DNA of 15,875 nucleotides, from NCBI GenBank assembly GCA_003445095.1, contig DLVS01000130.1:1-15875 (forward strand), written 5' to 3'. A program made the translations under genes and the position numbers. This document shows, piece by piece, positions 1 to 9,510 of this stretch. The stretch comes from Verrucomicrobiales bacterium (lineage in GTDB: Bacteria > Verrucomicrobiota > Verrucomicrobiia > Limisphaerales > UBA9464). How positions within the stretch are numbered: position 1 is the first letter of the stretch; every line of letters begins with the position of its first letter. The notes beneath the pieces are model-generated. The model was not told where the DNA came from and searched no databases. It saw nothing but the letters and a program-made list of their open reading frames with translations.

Positions 1-2732
1 TCCTTGGCCAGCGGGTTGATGTTCCACCCCTGGTCCAGACAAAACTGGTACTCTTGCTCGTTGGTCAGGCCGTCCCCGTCGGGATCGGCGCCGGGGCCGG
101 AAATAAGGGGATCAAGCAGTCGCTCAGCGTTGAACTTCGTCAGCCGCCAGTCTTCAAAAGTCTTGGCCGGCGGCGTTCCAGAAAGCTCAAACTGCCAGGC
201 AAACGACCCAGTCATTGGGATTCCCGCGAAATCCAGGATATTGGGCCCAATCACCACCGTGTACGTGCCATGGTTGGTTTGCGCCCGGAAAGGAATGATG
301 AATTTGGACACACTCCGAAGGTTGATCGGGTCGGCCACTGGATCGAGGACCGGTATAGCGTCGCCCGCGGGATCTTTGATGACCACGTCAGCGGCGGTGA
401 ATTCCTCGGGCAACATGGACTCGCTGAAGGTCACAGACACGGCATCGACCAATCCGCTGGCCTCGGAAACCGGAGTGTACCCGAGGACGGAAGGGGGAAC
501 CGCAAGATCAGTAGTGAGCACAAACCGCTGTGGGTCCGCGTAGGAAGGTTTCAGTTCCAGACCGTTCTTCCCATTCAGCCCGGAAAATTCGGAGAACTCG
601 CCCTCGACAGAGTCCCAGGAAATCAATTCATAGTTTTCCTGCAAAACGGCGGTGCGAAATTGATCCACGGCGAGCCTGCCAGCGATGCGCGCTTCACCGG
701 CAATTTTTACTTGCCGGAGCTGAATCGGCGAGGGGGCATCAGTGGCATCAAACATCGTAACCTCAAATGTTCCCCCCCGCCCCTGCTGCACCTCCCCATC
801 CAAGAACAATTTATCCGTTACCGATTGTTGTGCCCCACGATGTTTAACGCCCACCTGGGCTCCGTCATCAAAGACCAGGTCGCCCTCAAAATGACCTGAC
901 CCGGTCAGTTTGGACCCCGAAATTAACACCCCACGGGGTGTGCGAATCCATGCCCTCTGGACAGCACCACCATAAAGCTCAAGCGCGCAGGAACTGAACT
1001 TCGTCTCGGCGGCAAGCTCCGAGAGCGAAATGACTCCCCCATTGCTTGCAATAAATTTGAGCGTGGGAAGACCATTCAATTGCAGGCCTGACGCAGTGGA
1101 AAGGGATGGGAATTGAATCTCACTGTCTTCATTTTCGGCGACAAGAGACAGAATATCCAGACTGCTTACTGCAACAATCGTTTCCAGTTTGGAAGCTAAA
1201 ATCAATCCGCCTTGGTCCGCCCTGATCTCAGGATAACGGCCCACAGATCCCAAGAGACGGACCGACTCCAATTCGGGCAGCACAATCTGCGACTGCGTGC
1301 TGCCGCCGGCGCCGGTCGCCCGGAAAGTCCAGCCGTTTCCTCCCTGGGCGTATGTTTCTGGGTACCATTTATACGTTTTGAGCGACGGCAGATTAATTAT
1401 ACCCCCTCCGTAAGCTTCAAAGAAGGCATTATCAGCGTTGGTCAGCATACCTAAATTCAAAGTGTAGCCGGAACCTTCGTGAATCTGGATCATTGATCCG
1501 GGACAAGCTTCCAGCGTCTCAATGGCCAGCGTGGTTTGTGGATATCCTCGATGCCTGACAACGAATGAAGCCGCTTCCGCGTGCCGCAGGCGTGGCATCA
1601 GCATTTTGGCTCCGAACGCACAATAGACCGAACCGCCTGCCATGGTTTCGAGCCGATTGCAGGACACCTCGGGATAGAATCCAGGAGAGGCAAACTGGCT
1701 TCCGGCGTTTAAATTAACATTACCGACGGTACTAAGGAGATTGGGAAGACGAATCTGGCCTCCGATCAAACCTTCAATGGTGGTGCCCGAGCCATTCTTG
1801 GTTTGTACAAGGAATTGCAGGTTCGGAAATTCAATGCGCGATCCTGCATCTTGGGCGTAGATTCGCTGGGGCGTTGATGGAATCCACTCGGTCAGCGCCG
1901 GGAAGCTCAACTGGGATCCCAGGGTGGCGGCGCAGGTAAACCCATCCAGAACCGCGAGCGCGGAAAAGGTGATGTTGGTGGCCTGCAACTCGACGGAGCC
2001 TGTCGTAACTTCCTCGAGTTGCGCCAGGTCGAGGTAACCGCTCTCCTGCCGCAAGACCGATGAGTCGCTGAGGATCGTGAGTGCGGGCATGACCAGGCTG
2101 CCGCCCCTGCCGGCGCTGATTTGCCGCACGTAGCGGGCTTCCGCCAGTTTGGGCAGCCGGATCACGGCATTGGAACCTACGGCGGAAAACGCGCTGTCAC
2201 TGGCGATCTTGCGCAGCTCGGGTAGTTCAATCCGGGAACCGGATGCGGCGTTGAACTCCCATTGGTGTCCGCCGCGCCCGAGAATCTCGGTTAGCCTGGT
2301 GATATTGAGGGTCGAATTGTTCCGCACGGTAAAGCCGGAACGGCTACTGACGCCTAGCAGGATGGCTGGATTGACCAGCGAGACATCACTCTCGTCGGCC
2401 TCCAGCGCGAAGCCAGAGTTGAGTTCGACTTCACCGCGGATGCGAAGCGTCGTTGCCCTCAGCTTAAAGGACACGGGAACGAGGTTGGTGAAGCCGCGGA
2501 TATCGACCCCGCCGACCACGTTGGTCAGCGTAATCGATGTTCCCAGCGCGGCTCCGCTTAGGAGGACATCATCATCGGCGCCTGGCGGCCCGGCAGGGGT
2601 CCAGTTGGCCGGGTTGTGCCAGGAGCCATCACCGCCGCCCCCGGTCCATTCCAGCGTAGCGGCTCCAATTCGAGTGATGACGGTGGCTCCGGCAAGCCAG
2701 GCCAGGGCACAGACTAGTACAGGTCGTTTCAT
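1..2732 (-). CDS. Large secreted beta-helix/adhesin-like surface protein (C-terminus beyond window)
   Basis: The frame is open without a stop from ATG 2732 to the window edge, about 910 residues, so the C-terminus is missing. A signal peptide is visible (MKRP, then a hydrophobic stretch, cleavage near residue 24-25). It is followed by a W-T-G-G-G-G-D-G-S-W...NW segment typical of autotransporter-associated/beta-helix exoproteins. The middle part has about 14 degenerate repeats of the form 'I-x-L-P-x-L-x-x-I' (for example RIELPELRKI, VIRLPKLAEA, QIRLPNLLST, QIVLPELESV), as expected for a solenoid. Residues ~744-855 look like a bacterial Ig-like (Big_5/SbsA) domain (VTFSESM). The end has a calcium-type motif, DPDGDGLTNEQEY. 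It lies 180 bp downstream of the ECF sigma gene on the same strand. No clear Shine-Dalgarno precedes the ATG. Likely a cell-surface or exported structural protein; the ligand is unknown. Confidence 0.8.
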   Translation of the reverse strand, partial: MKRPVLVCALAWLAGATVITRIGAATLEWTGGGGDGSWHNPANWTPAGPPGADDDVLLSGAALGTSITLTNVVGGVDIRGFTNLVPVSFKLRATTLRIRGEVELNSGFALEADESDVSLVNPAILLGVSSRSGFTVRNNSTLNITRLTEILGRGGHQWEFNAASGSRIELPELRKIASDSAFSAVGSNAVIRLPKLAEARYVRQISAGRGGSLVMPALTILSDSSVLRQESGYLDLAQLEEVTTGSVELQATNITFSALAVLDGFTCAATLGSQLSFPALTEWIPSTPQRIYAQDAGSRIEFPNLQFLVQTKNGSGTTIEGLIGGQIRLPNLLSTVGNVNLNAGSQFASPGFYPEVSCNRLETMAGGSVYCAFGAKMLMPRLRHAEAASFVVRHRGYPQTTLAIETLEACPGSMIQIHEGSGYTLNLGMLTNADNAFFEAYGGGIINLPSLKTYKWYPETYAQGGNGWTFRATGAGGSTQSQIVLPELESVRLLGSVGRYPEIRADQGGLILASKLETIVAVSSLDILSLVAENEDSEIQFPSLSTASGLQLNGLPTLKFIASNGGVISLSELAAETKFSSCALELYGGAVQRAWIRTPRGVLISGSKLTGSGHFEGDLVFDDGAQVGVKHRGAQQSVTDKLFLDGEVQQGRGGTFEVTMFDATDAPSPIQLRQVKIAGEARIAGRLAVDQFRTAVLQENYELISWDSVEGEFSEFSGLNGKNGLELKPSYADPQRFVLTTDLAVPPSVLGYTPVSEASGLVDAVSVTFSESMLPEEFTAADVVIKDPAGDAIPVLDPVADPINLRSVSKFIIPFRAQTNHGTYTVVIGPNILDFAGIPMTGSFAWQFELSGTPPAKTFEDWRLTKFNAERLLDPLISGPGADPDGDGLTNEQEYQFCLDQGWNINPLAK

Positions 2733-2912
2733 GGGTATTTAGGAATTGGTAAGGAAGGCAAAGCGCTATCAGTTCAGTGCGGTCGGCGCCGATGGTGGAC
2801 GCACGCCAGGCGAAGCGACGGTTCGATCCACTTGAGGCCGCTGTAGCTCGCTGGTGAGGTGTTAGGAACCGATTGCGCGGCCCCGGGGACCCAGCGGTTT
2901 GAGGGTGCCTGT

Positions 2913-3476
2913 TCACGATGACCGCGCTTTCTGCAGCTCTCGAAAGAGCCATGCTTTCGCATAGTTCCACCATCGCATCGCGGTGGGCACTGAGATGTCC
3001 AGGATTTCGGCAGCCTCGTCCAAGGTCAGTCCGGTGAAATAGCGAAGCTTCACCAGTTCGGCCCGGTTCGGATGATGCGCAGCAAGACGATCGAGCGCTT
3101 CGTGAAGCTCCAGCAACTGTTCGTCCGGAACCGGCGCAGCGATCTGGAGATCCGCGATGTCTTCGTGCGCGACGCCGGTCCCGCGACGCTGCGCGAGTTT
3201 GCGGCGCGCTCGATCGACCAGGATGCGCCGCATTGCTTCGGCGGCAGCCGCGAAAAAGTGAGCGCGATTTCGCCAATGCTGAGGCCCGTCGGCACCAAGC
3301 CTCAGCCAGGCCTCGTTCACCAGCGCGGTCGGCTGCAGGGTCTGCCCCGCGATCTCTTGCGCCATTTTTCGCGCCGCCACCTGACGCAGCTCGGCATAGA
3401 CCAACTCGAACAGTTGCGCGGCAGCGGCCTCATCACCCGCCCGCGCGGCGACAAGAATTTCAGTGACCTCACTCAT
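2913..3476 (-). CDS. ECF-type RNA polymerase sigma factor (TIGR02999 / ECF_sigma family)
   Basis: The 187-residue protein has a sigma region 2 at about residues 5-98. It carries the hallmarks of the kinase-linked ECF family: LQPTALVNEAWLRL, then NRAHFFAAAAEAMRRILVD, then RARRK. Region 4 is at about 125-183, with a helix-turn-helix around LTLDEAAEILDISVPTAMRW. Members of this family direct RNA polymerase to target promoters and are often encoded near Ser/Thr kinases in Planctomycetes, Verrucomicrobia and Acidobacteria. Here two such kinases lie 2.2 and 6.8 kb away on the same strand. I chose ATG 3476; a TTG two codons upstream is possible but less likely. No anti-sigma gene is adjacent, which fits the view that kinases control this family. 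Confidence 0.92.
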   Translation of the reverse strand: MSEVTEILVAARAGDEAAAAQLFELVYAELRQVAARKMAQEIAGQTLQPTALVNEAWLRLGADGPQHWRNRAHFFAAAAEAMRRILVDRARRKLAQRRGTGVAHEDIADLQIAAPVPDEQLLELHEALDRLAAHHPNRAELVKLRYFTGLTLDEAAEILDISVPTAMRWWNYAKAWLFRELQKARSS

Positions 3477-3503
3477 TTTCAAAAGCGTCTCTCATCGCGT
3501 AAT

Positions 3504-3519
3504 CCGAGTCATGGCTCGG
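3504..3519. repeat. Short inverted repeat upstream of the sigma gene
   Basis: CCGAG-TCATGG-CTCGG is a perfect 5-bp inverted repeat lying 28-43 bases upstream of the sigma-factor ATG. It could be an operator or a small hairpin in the leader, but at this length it may be chance. The rest of the 187-bp gap (3477-3663) shows no gene and no clear terminator for the 458-aa gene that ends at 3664. Confidence 0.25.
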
Positions 3520-3663
3520 CCACCCAAAAAAGTCAGCAAGCGGCCTCCCAGTGCTGAACGTGGTAGTCATTTGGCTTACTCGGAGGACTGAGCGCCGAGG
3601 CCAACGGCGGGTCATCGCGGGAGGGGAAGAACGAGACATCTGATGCCAATGAACCTTGAACGC

Positions 3664-5040
3664 TTATTCCGACGGAAGCGCCAATCGATAAAAGGTGCAT
3701 CCGTCAGCGTCTCCCAACGTGATCACCGCGGTTCGGCCCGGCTCCAAAACAAGCCCCTCGACGGGCATCCATTGTCCCCCAAGCAGATCACATCGTGTCT
3801 TCTTTTGGAGTTGCGCCCCCAAGATGCCTCGAATTGTGAGTCGCACCTTCCCGTTGGAAAGTTCGACCTTCAGGGGTGGCGGCGGCGGAAGCCCGGCAAA
3901 TTCGTTGTCGCTCAGGTCAGGGACACCGTCGCCATCGGAATCATTGGAATCCGTGATCGCCATGGCCCAAAACTGATACCCGAACAGTGGATCATCTTCA
4001 GTGCGGATCACGTAGCAAAGTCCGGCATATCCGTGCCCTGCTCCGAGGCGGTTGAGATAGTATATTTGGCCGCCGTAGTCAGTGGCTTCCTCCGAGCCCA
4101 GAATCCAATGAAAACGAACACTCTTTTCAACAAATTCCAGAAATTGTCCCCCGATGCGATCCAACTGATCCGGGCCCCGGTTGGCCAGTTCCAAGTATCC
4201 CAACACCCTGGCGGACCATAGATCGGTGGGCTGATCGGGGCCGACCCTGTCGAGGGTGAAGTTACAATTGATCGTGTTGTCGTCGTTCTTTCGCAAAACA
4301 TATTCCAGCGTTCCCTGAAATTGGTAGATCCTGAATTCATGAAGGAACTCCAATCGCGGGAGCTGTGGAGAGCCCGGATTCGTAGTGAGCTTCACGCTAC
4401 CGGATGACTCGCCCGCCTCCCGGTGCCATTCCACGGCCAAGGCATTGGTTTCACCATTGATTACGAGAATTCCCGAATTCGAGGCATTGATTCCGTGGGA
4501 AACTTCAAAAAAGTCCCGGATCAGGTTTCCATCCGAGTCTTCCGAATCTGGGATGACGACCTCCAGGGATCCGTACTCAACGATTCCTAGATCGTCGCGC
4601 GACAGTTGCACGGCCGTAGCGTAATGATCAGCCCCTTCCACCAGATACAGTTCATCGTTGGTGCTCTCGAAACTCCCGTCGGGCAGCACATCGGAACTGA
4701 ATTCCATGGAATAAAGGAATTCATCTGGATCGAACGCGGAGGCCGGAAGGACTTGAATGGATTTGGGATGGAGGTTGAGGGTCGCCGAGTTGGTGAGCGC
4801 GCCGGCTAAACTCGGTGAGAGCAGGAGGCCCAACACTAGGCTCAGAAGCGAGGCGCCGAGAGTCTGGGAAGGAAGCAGGCTGCGGATTACGACAGCGGGC
4901 TGACGTTGAGGAATTGGCGACCCTTCGACGGCGCTGACTTGAAAAGTTGCGCGGCGGCCTGGGAATCGTCCGCGGGTCGCCACGGCGATGATCTGGTTGG
5001 TATCGCTCAGATTGAATGGATTCATATTAGGCTCATTCAC
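3664..5040 (-). CDS. Secreted or membrane-anchored protein of unknown function with DxDxDG motifs
   Basis: I do not recognise the function of this 458-residue protein. Residues ~60-80 form a hydrophobic export signal or anchor (LGASLLSLVLGLLLSPSLAG), unusually preceded by ~55 polar, Arg-containing residues. No start codon other than a CTG lies closer to it. Two acidic calcium-type motifs follow: DSEDSDGNLIRD (~165-176) and DSNDSDGDGVPD (~364-375), the second before a poly-proline hinge (~385-389). The last ~70 residues (LQKKTRCDLLGGQW...GCTFYRL) resemble the small beta-domain that ends many verrucomicrobial exoproteins. The chosen start is GTG 5040, which has GGAG nine bases upstream; ATG 5025 is the alternative. 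Its upstream region carries the same 87-bp box as the two kinases, so co-regulation with them is likely although the proteins are unrelated. Confidence 0.75.
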   Translation of the reverse strand: MNEPNMNPFNLSDTNQIIAVATRGRFPGRRATFQVSAVEGSPIPQRQPAVVIRSLLPSQTLGASLLSLVLGLLLSPSLAGALTNSATLNLHPKSIQVLPASAFDPDEFLYSMEFSSDVLPDGSFESTNDELYLVEGADHYATAVQLSRDDLGIVEYGSLEVVIPDSEDSDGNLIRDFFEVSHGINASNSGILVINGETNALAVEWHREAGESSGSVKLTTNPGSPQLPRLEFLHEFRIYQFQGTLEYVLRKNDDNTINCNFTLDRVGPDQPTDLWSARVLGYLELANRGPDQLDRIGGQFLEFVEKSVRFHWILGSEEATDYGGQIYYLNRLGAGHGYAGLCYVIRTEDDPLFGYQFWAMAITDSNDSDGDGVPDLSDNEFAGLPPPPPLKVELSNGKVRLTIRGILGAQLQKKTRCDLLGGQWMPVEGLVLEPGRTAVITLGDADGCTFYRLALPSE

Positions 5041-5092
5041 GATGGTTTACTCCCTGCTCCTTCCTGCGCAAAACGGCGACGAAACTAATCAT
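5033..5092 (-). other. Candidate leader ORF, copy A (upstream of the 458-aa gene)
   Basis: A 19-codon frame, [13 protein letters not shown] then GVNHRE, starts inside the 87-bp box. Its TGA (5033-5035) overlaps the first codons of the main gene (GTG 5040). The first 13 residues are the same in copies B and C. Relative to them, the only base change within these 13 codons is ATT for ATC (both Ile). No good ribosome site precedes its ATG, so translation is unproven. Confidence 0.3.
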
Positions 5093-5139
5093 CGAAATGA
5101 GAGGAATTTGAATGAAGTGACGATGGGAGCAGTGGCCTA
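5053..5139 (-). promoter_or_regulatory. Shared 87-bp upstream box, copy A
   Basis: This 87-bp stretch has about four differences from copies at 9424-9510 and 14403-14489. In each case it sits immediately upstream of a minus-strand gene. It contains the AGGAAGGAG ribosome-site-like run and probably promoter and leader sequence. Beyond the box, 5140-5160 still resembles the kinase copies (ATCGTTGCCAG versus ATCGCTGCCAG) if about 31 bp are missing in copy A. No standard sigma-70 promoter is obvious. The role is inferred from conservation and position. Confidence 0.65.
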
Positions 5140-5220
5140 TCAATCGTTGCCAGCGCAGACCGGGCTTCTTCAGGAGTCGGCATCAGGGGAGATTGCCGGC
5201 ATTGATTCACTGCCCTATTC

Positions 5221-5500
5221 GTGGAACAGGTGAAAACGCGCCTGTACCTCGAAACCACGGTGCCGAGCTATCTCACGGCGTGGCCGAGCCGTGACTTAAT
5301 CCGCGCCGGCCACCAGCAGATCACCCGTGAATGGTGGGAAATGCGGCGCAACCGGTTCGAGCTGTACATCTCTCATTCTGACTTGGAACTGCACCCACAT
5401 CGCCAACGCGGAGAAGGCAGAGTCAATTCGCGCGGTCTGCGCCCGCCTGGGCTACACCGCGCCGGTCATTTGCACGCCGGAAGAACTTATGGGAGAATAA
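5221..5500 (+). pseudogene. VapC-like PIN-domain toxin, internally deleted and frameshifted
   Basis: The N-terminal part reads KTRLYLETTVPSYLTAW, then a GHQQITREWW motif and FELYIS, which is the start of a well-known PIN-toxin family. At about 5372-5378 the frame switches. The C-terminal part continues as LILTWNCTHIANAEKAESIR and ends with CTPEELMGE-stop at 5500. Intact relatives are roughly 150 residues, so some 70 codons between these parts are missing. That stretch carries the central acidic metal ligands (the D-A-L-H-x-A region). The product cannot be a working PIN nuclease. Start is GTG 5221 or GTG 5230. It is divergent from the 458-aa gene and shares its 180-bp upstream gap. Confidence 0.85.
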
Positions 5501-5504
5501 AACC

Positions 5505-5672
5505 ATGAAACACGACGAGGTGATCAGCGTGGTACGCAAAGCCCGGGAAGAACTGGCGGCCCGCTGGGCCTATGACCTTAAGGCCCTGCTGGCAGACGCT
5601 CGGCGCCGGCAGGAGAAATCCGGGCGGAAGATCGCTTCCTTTTCCAGCAAGACCACAACCGCCGCAGGCTGA
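5505..5672 (+). CDS. Small partner (antitoxin-like) of the broken PIN toxin
   Basis: The 55-residue protein starts MKHDEVISVVRKAREELAAR, continues with W-A-Y-D-L-K-A-L, and ends with a SGRKIASF-type tail and basic/polar residues. It begins four bases after the PIN stop, as expected for an operon. This protein type (helical 'VxxVRKAREE...YDLxAL...SGRK') regularly follows this PIN family and is presumed to be its antitoxin; that role is inferred from context. The frame is intact although the toxin is not, so it may be decaying or kept for another role. Confidence 0.7.
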   Translation: MKHDEVISVVRKAREELAARWAYDLKALLADARRRQEKSGRKIASFSSKTTTAAG

Positions 5673-5718
5673 GCGGTTTCCTCCAGTCTTCCGCAGTTAC
5701 TTCGTCGGAGGAGTCTGC

Positions 5719-8700
5719 CTATGGCTGCTTGGGCTCCGCTTTTTCCTTTGCCTCAGCGACGGCGATTTCCTCCCAGCTTGGCGCACGCCAAGTCTGCCAA
5801 GGTGGACCAGCGAGGATCACGTTGCCATCGGCGCTCCAGTTGGCTGCGAATAGCATTGAGCCGGTGCCGCCCAACGTCAGCAGCTCTTGCCGCGTAACAA
5901 CATCCCAGAGCTTGACGGCTTCCCGCCCGCCCGCGGACGAGATCAACCTTTGCCCGTCGGCGGAAAAGGCCAGGCCCAAGGCCGCGTTGAGGTGAGCGTC
6001 AAGGGATTCGAGCAATTCACCTTTGGCCGGATCGAACAACCGTACTTGTCCACCTTCGTTGGACAAAGCCACTAAGCTGCCATCGGGCGAAACTGCGAAT
6101 CCCTTGGAGAGATGTCGTCCGGCAACACGACGCGGTGCCCGATCGGGGTTCTCCAAGTCATAGAATCCGATTCCATGGCCTCCGGCCTCGGTGCTAAAAC
6201 TTGCGACCAGGACACGGCCGGCATTAGCGAAGGCTGCCACGTCGGGGTATTCGTCAATAGACCTGATGGTTAGTCCGGTATCGACGTTCACGACGCGAAA
6301 AGAGCATCCTTTTTCGGTGTAGGTGAACACCAGGAGGCGATTCCCATCGTTACTGAATTGAGCGACAATCCAGCCGACGGCGCAGTCATTCTTAATTTCA
6401 ATACGGCGGGCGCTCGACGTGAGGGCGGCCAAGAAAATCGAGGTTGAATTCTTTTCTCCGGTCCACGCCAGCAACTGGCGTTGGGCGTTGTAGGTGCCCC
6501 AGGCCGGGCGGATTCCGGAATCAATTGTGATGGCGCCGCGAGGCTTAAACTCCGTCCCGAGCAATTCACCGACCAGAATCTGGTTAGTACCGTCCCAGCG
6601 GCAAAGGAGATTGGTATCAAAGAATCCCAGGATGTCGGTGGAGGAGCCGAATTCCGGGAGCGGCACCGGGAGCGAGCCAGTCTTGAGATCCAGTAACTCA
6701 GGCGGCTGGCCCGTGGGCATCAACAATACGCGTGAATTGTCCAACGGCAGGACCTGACCGTATTTAAGATTTTCAGGCAGAAGGCGGTATTTTTCGGGGG
6801 CGCTCGCCCAATCATCCTGCCACAGCATGAGGTTCCCGTCCTTGCCTGCGCTGGCGATGAGATGTGCGGTGTCGGAGATCGCAACGGCGTGAATTTCGTC
6901 GGTGTGGCCGCGGAGCACCCCAGTTTCTCTCCAAGTGCTCGTATCCCAGCAGCGGATGGTTTGATCGGACGCCGCGGAGATCAAACGTCGTCCGTCTTTG
7001 GTAAATTCCAGGTTGCAAACCCAGCCGGTGTGTCCCGTGAGACTGTTGATGAGCTTGCCGGTCGCCGCATCCCAGATGCGGATGGTGGGATCTTCATATC
7101 CCGATCCCGACGCGAACACCCGACCATCCGGCGAAACGGCCAGCGCGGTAAGACCGTAGTCCCGTTGCGGTTCGGTGCGCCAGAGTTCGCGGCCGGCGGC
7201 CAGGTCGAGGCATTGAATGCTGTAGCGGTTGTTCCAAACGTCAGGACGAGGCAGATACAGGCGCCGGTTATCGGGCGACAGGCGAGCGCCTCCGAAGAAT
7301 GAGTTCCGGCCTTCAGCAGTCCAGTGGCGGCTTTCGATCTGAGCGGACGCGACATTGACCACCCAAACGGCTTCGCCTGAATCATCGGGTTTTGATTCAG
7401 GATAGAAAGGTTTGTCGGTACCGATGATCAGCTTTGAGCCATCCTGGGAAAACGATAGATTGTAGACGCTCCATTCGCCTTGGTCGGAATCTCTCCAAAG
7501 AACCGATTCGCGTCCAGAATCAAGGTCATATAGGGTGACCACATTGGTCTCTGAGGTGGCCGCCAAAAGATTCCGAACCGGGGAGAAAGCCACCCGTCCA
7601 AATCCGTGATCCCTGTGATCCGTCAAAGCCCTAATCAATCGGCGGTTCTGGACATCCCACAAATCCACACGCCCATCGAACCAACCCACAGCCAGACGGC
7701 TACCATCCGGAGAAAAGCTGACGGAGAATCCGCGCGTCGGTCGGTTGGTGAGCGTTTCCAGGGCACTGCTGCGGGTGTGTTGCCAGAGGTAACGCCATTC
7801 CCATCCGCGAAGGTCTTCCTGTCCGGTTTGCGGCCGGTGCCGGTCCAGCAAACGGCGCGCCCGGCCGAGATTGTTCAACTTGAGTGCCTGCTGGGCGAGG
7901 TTCATGTCCGAGGCGTAGAGTAAGCGCCGCGACCTTTCCTCGTTCGCCAAGGCTTTCTGTGCCTGCGCGTCGGCCCGTTGCTGCTCAGTCTCGGCAACTT
8001 TTTGAGCCGACTCCGCCTCGACCCGCCGTTGCTCCGCCAAGTTCCGCTGAATGGACTCATGAACTCGCGCCAGTCCTTCGCGCCGGGCGGCAACCCGCAT
8101 GAAGGCCAGCGCAATCACCAGGGAGACGAAAACACAGGCCGCCGCCGTAAACGCCAGGCGGTTGCGTTGATAGGCTTTGTGGAACCGGTAAACCTGGCTC
8201 GGCGGCCGGGCGGTGACTGGCTCGTTCTGCAAGTGCCTTAGGATGTCCGCCGCTAACCCGTTGGCTGTCTCGTAGCGCCGCGTGCGGTCCTTCTCCAGGC
8301 ACTTCATCACGATCCAGTCCAGGTCGCCTCGAATGAGATTGACCAGCTTGGGCGCGACCGTGCCGTGGGCGTTGGCGGTGGTGGTGAGGGCATCGCCCTG
8401 CAACGTGCTCAGCCGTGTGCTGGGCCGGGCCGGCTCGACTTCGCGGATACGGCGGCGGATTTCGTCAAGGCCCGCCTGGGCGAGTTCCTTGGGATCGAAT
8501 GGTGTTTTGCCGGTGAGCAGCTCGTAGAGCAGAACGCCGAGGGCGTAAATGTCGCTTCGCGTATCTATATCGAGCCCGCTCATCTCCGCCTGCTCCGGGC
8601 TCATGTAAGCGGGCGTCCCAATGAATTGCTCGAAGGCGGTAAAGAGAGTGTGGTCGGTGAGCCGGCCCTCAGTGGCCTTGGCAATCCCGAAATCAATGAC

Positions 8701-9405
8701 CTTGGGCACCGGCTGGCCGTCGTGCAGCGTGACGAGGATGTTCGATGGCTTGATATCGCGATGGATGACGCCCTTCTGGTGCGCGTGCTGGATGGCGTGG
8801 CAGACCTTGATGAAGAGGTCGAGCCGCTGCTGGGTATCGAGCTTGTGGTCGTCGCAATAACGGGTGATGGGGATGCCGCGGACGAGTTCCATCACGAAGA
8901 ACGGTCGGCCGGATTCGGTGGCGCCGGCGTCGAGCACCTTGGCGATGTTGGGATGGTCCATCAGCGCGAGGGCCTGGCGTTCCGCTTCGAAGCGGGCGAC
9001 GACAGACCTGGTGTCCATGCCCAGCTTGATAACCTTGAGCGCCACGCGGCGGCGAACTGGCTCCTCCTGCTCGGCCATGAACACCGTGCCGCAGCCGCCT
9101 TCGCCGATTTGCTGGAGGAGCTTGTAGCGGCCGATGCGCGAGCCGGAACCTTCCGTGGATGAAGGGAGGGGCGCGGCCGTGGGTGTCAAAGCTCGGATTT
9201 CATGCCCTCGGCGGGCTTCTTCCAGCGGGGATTGGTCAATAAAAGTGCGCGCGGCTTCGTGAGCACGCAGCAACTCCTCGACGGCGCGGCGCCGATCGGG
9301 ATTTCCGGCGCAGGCTTGATCCAGATAAGCCGCCCGTGCCGCCGGCGAGGCCAGGCCAAGCGCAGCGGTGAAGATCGTTTCCTCTGAGTCACCATTGGGG
9401 TCCAT
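5719..9405 (-). CDS. Transmembrane Ser/Thr protein kinase with WD40 propellers (kinase 1)
   Basis: The protein has 1228 residues. Residues 1-65 are the N-terminal helical region seen in this kinase family ([18 protein letters not shown]). The kinase domain spans ~93-380 with all key motifs: glycine loop GEGGCG (101-106), VALK Lys124, HRDIKPSN (catalytic Asp217), DFG 238-240 and SPE 269-271, so it should be active. A membrane segment is at ~418-437, followed by a Glu/Gln/Ala-rich coiled coil (440-495). About 14-15 degenerate WD40 blades (~545-1210) fit two propellers. With the kinase cytoplasmic, the propellers would be periplasmic sensors or scaffolds. It ends in KQP, as kinase 2 does. ATG 9405 matches the kinase 2 start, but the AAGGAG run lies about 20 bases upstream, which is far for a ribosome site. 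It carries the shared 87-bp box. Confidence 0.95.
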   Translation of the reverse strand: MDPNGDSEETIFTAALGLASPAARAAYLDQACAGNPDRRRAVEELLRAHEAARTFIDQSPLEEARRGHEIRALTPTAAPLPSSTEGSGSRIGRYKLLQQIGEGGCGTVFMAEQEEPVRRRVALKVIKLGMDTRSVVARFEAERQALALMDHPNIAKVLDAGATESGRPFFVMELVRGIPITRYCDDHKLDTQQRLDLFIKVCHAIQHAHQKGVIHRDIKPSNILVTLHDGQPVPKVIDFGIAKATEGRLTDHTLFTAFEQFIGTPAYMSPEQAEMSGLDIDTRSDIYALGVLLYELLTGKTPFDPKELAQAGLDEIRRRIREVEPARPSTRLSTLQGDALTTTANAHGTVAPKLVNLIRGDLDWIVMKCLEKDRTRRYETANGLAADILRHLQNEPVTARPPSQVYRFHKAYQRNRLAFTAAACVFVSLVIALAFMRVAARREGLARVHESIQRNLAEQRRVEAESAQKVAETEQQRADAQAQKALANEERSRRLLYASDMNLAQQALKLNNLGRARRLLDRHRPQTGQEDLRGWEWRYLWQHTRSSALETLTNRPTRGFSVSFSPDGSRLAVGWFDGRVDLWDVQNRRLIRALTDHRDHGFGRVAFSPVRNLLAATSETNVVTLYDLDSGRESVLWRDSDQGEWSVYNLSFSQDGSKLIIGTDKPFYPESKPDDSGEAVWVVNVASAQIESRHWTAEGRNSFFGGARLSPDNRRLYLPRPDVWNNRYSIQCLDLAAGRELWRTEPQRDYGLTALAVSPDGRVFASGSGYEDPTIRIWDAATGKLINSLTGHTGWVCNLEFTKDGRRLISAASDQTIRCWDTSTWRETGVLRGHTDEIHAVAISDTAHLIASAGKDGNLMLWQDDWASAPEKYRLLPENLKYGQVLPLDNSRVLLMPTGQPPELLDLKTGSLPVPLPEFGSSTDILGFFDTNLLCRWDGTNQILVGELLGTEFKPRGAITIDSGIRPAWGTYNAQRQLLAWTGEKNSTSIFLAALTSSARRIEIKNDCAVGWIVAQFSNDGNRLLVFTYTEKGCSFRVVNVDTGLTIRSIDEYPDVAAFANAGRVLVASFSTEAGGHGIGFYDLENPDRAPRRVAGRHLSKGFAVSPDGSLVALSNEGGQVRLFDPAKGELLESLDAHLNAALGLAFSADGQRLISSAGGREAVKLWDVVTRQELLTLGGTGSMLFAANWSADGNVILAGPPWQTWRAPSWEEIAVAEAKEKAEPKQP

Positions 9406-9463
9406 GGGAGTTGGTGCGGTTATCCTGCTCCTTCCTGCGTAAAACGGCGACGAAACTGATCAT
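9389..9463 (-). other. Candidate leader ORF, copy B (upstream of kinase 1)
   Basis: The 24-codon frame [20 protein letters not shown], then GPQW, starts within the box. It stops at 9389-9391, so it overlaps the kinase start (9405) by about 17 bases in another frame. It differs from copy C by one synonymous base (TTA versus TTG, Leu). Translation could bring ribosomes to the kinase ATG, which lacks its own well-spaced ribosome site. Confidence 0.3.
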
Positions 9464-9510
9464 CGAAATGAAGAGAATTTGAATGAAGTGACAATGGGAG
9501 CAGTGGCCTA
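9424..9510 (-). promoter_or_regulatory. Shared 87-bp upstream box, copy B
   Basis: This is the second copy of the box also found before the 458-aa gene and kinase 2. It differs from copy C at two positions. Its left end is 19 bases from the kinase 1 start. Confidence 0.65.

Noticed and set aside
54..899. 281-codon plus-strand open frame
   Set aside because: It is the exact antisense of the exported protein gene, codon over codon. The minus frame has a signal peptide, repeats and domains; this one has none.
2629..3276. 215-codon minus-strand frame across the sigma gene and its downstream gap
   Set aside because: It overlaps the sigma factor in another frame, is low-complexity Arg/Ser-rich, and has no recognisable features.
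5673..5718. Terminator between the small antitoxin-like gene and kinase 1
   Set aside because: Only a TCCTCC/GGAGGA pair with a 22-base loop is present, with no T-run, so it is too weak to call.
8365..9162. Long plus-strand frame opposite the kinase 1 catalytic domain
   Set aside because: It is antisense of a conserved kinase domain. A similar frame opposite kinase 2 (13446-14210) follows from the same coding constraint.
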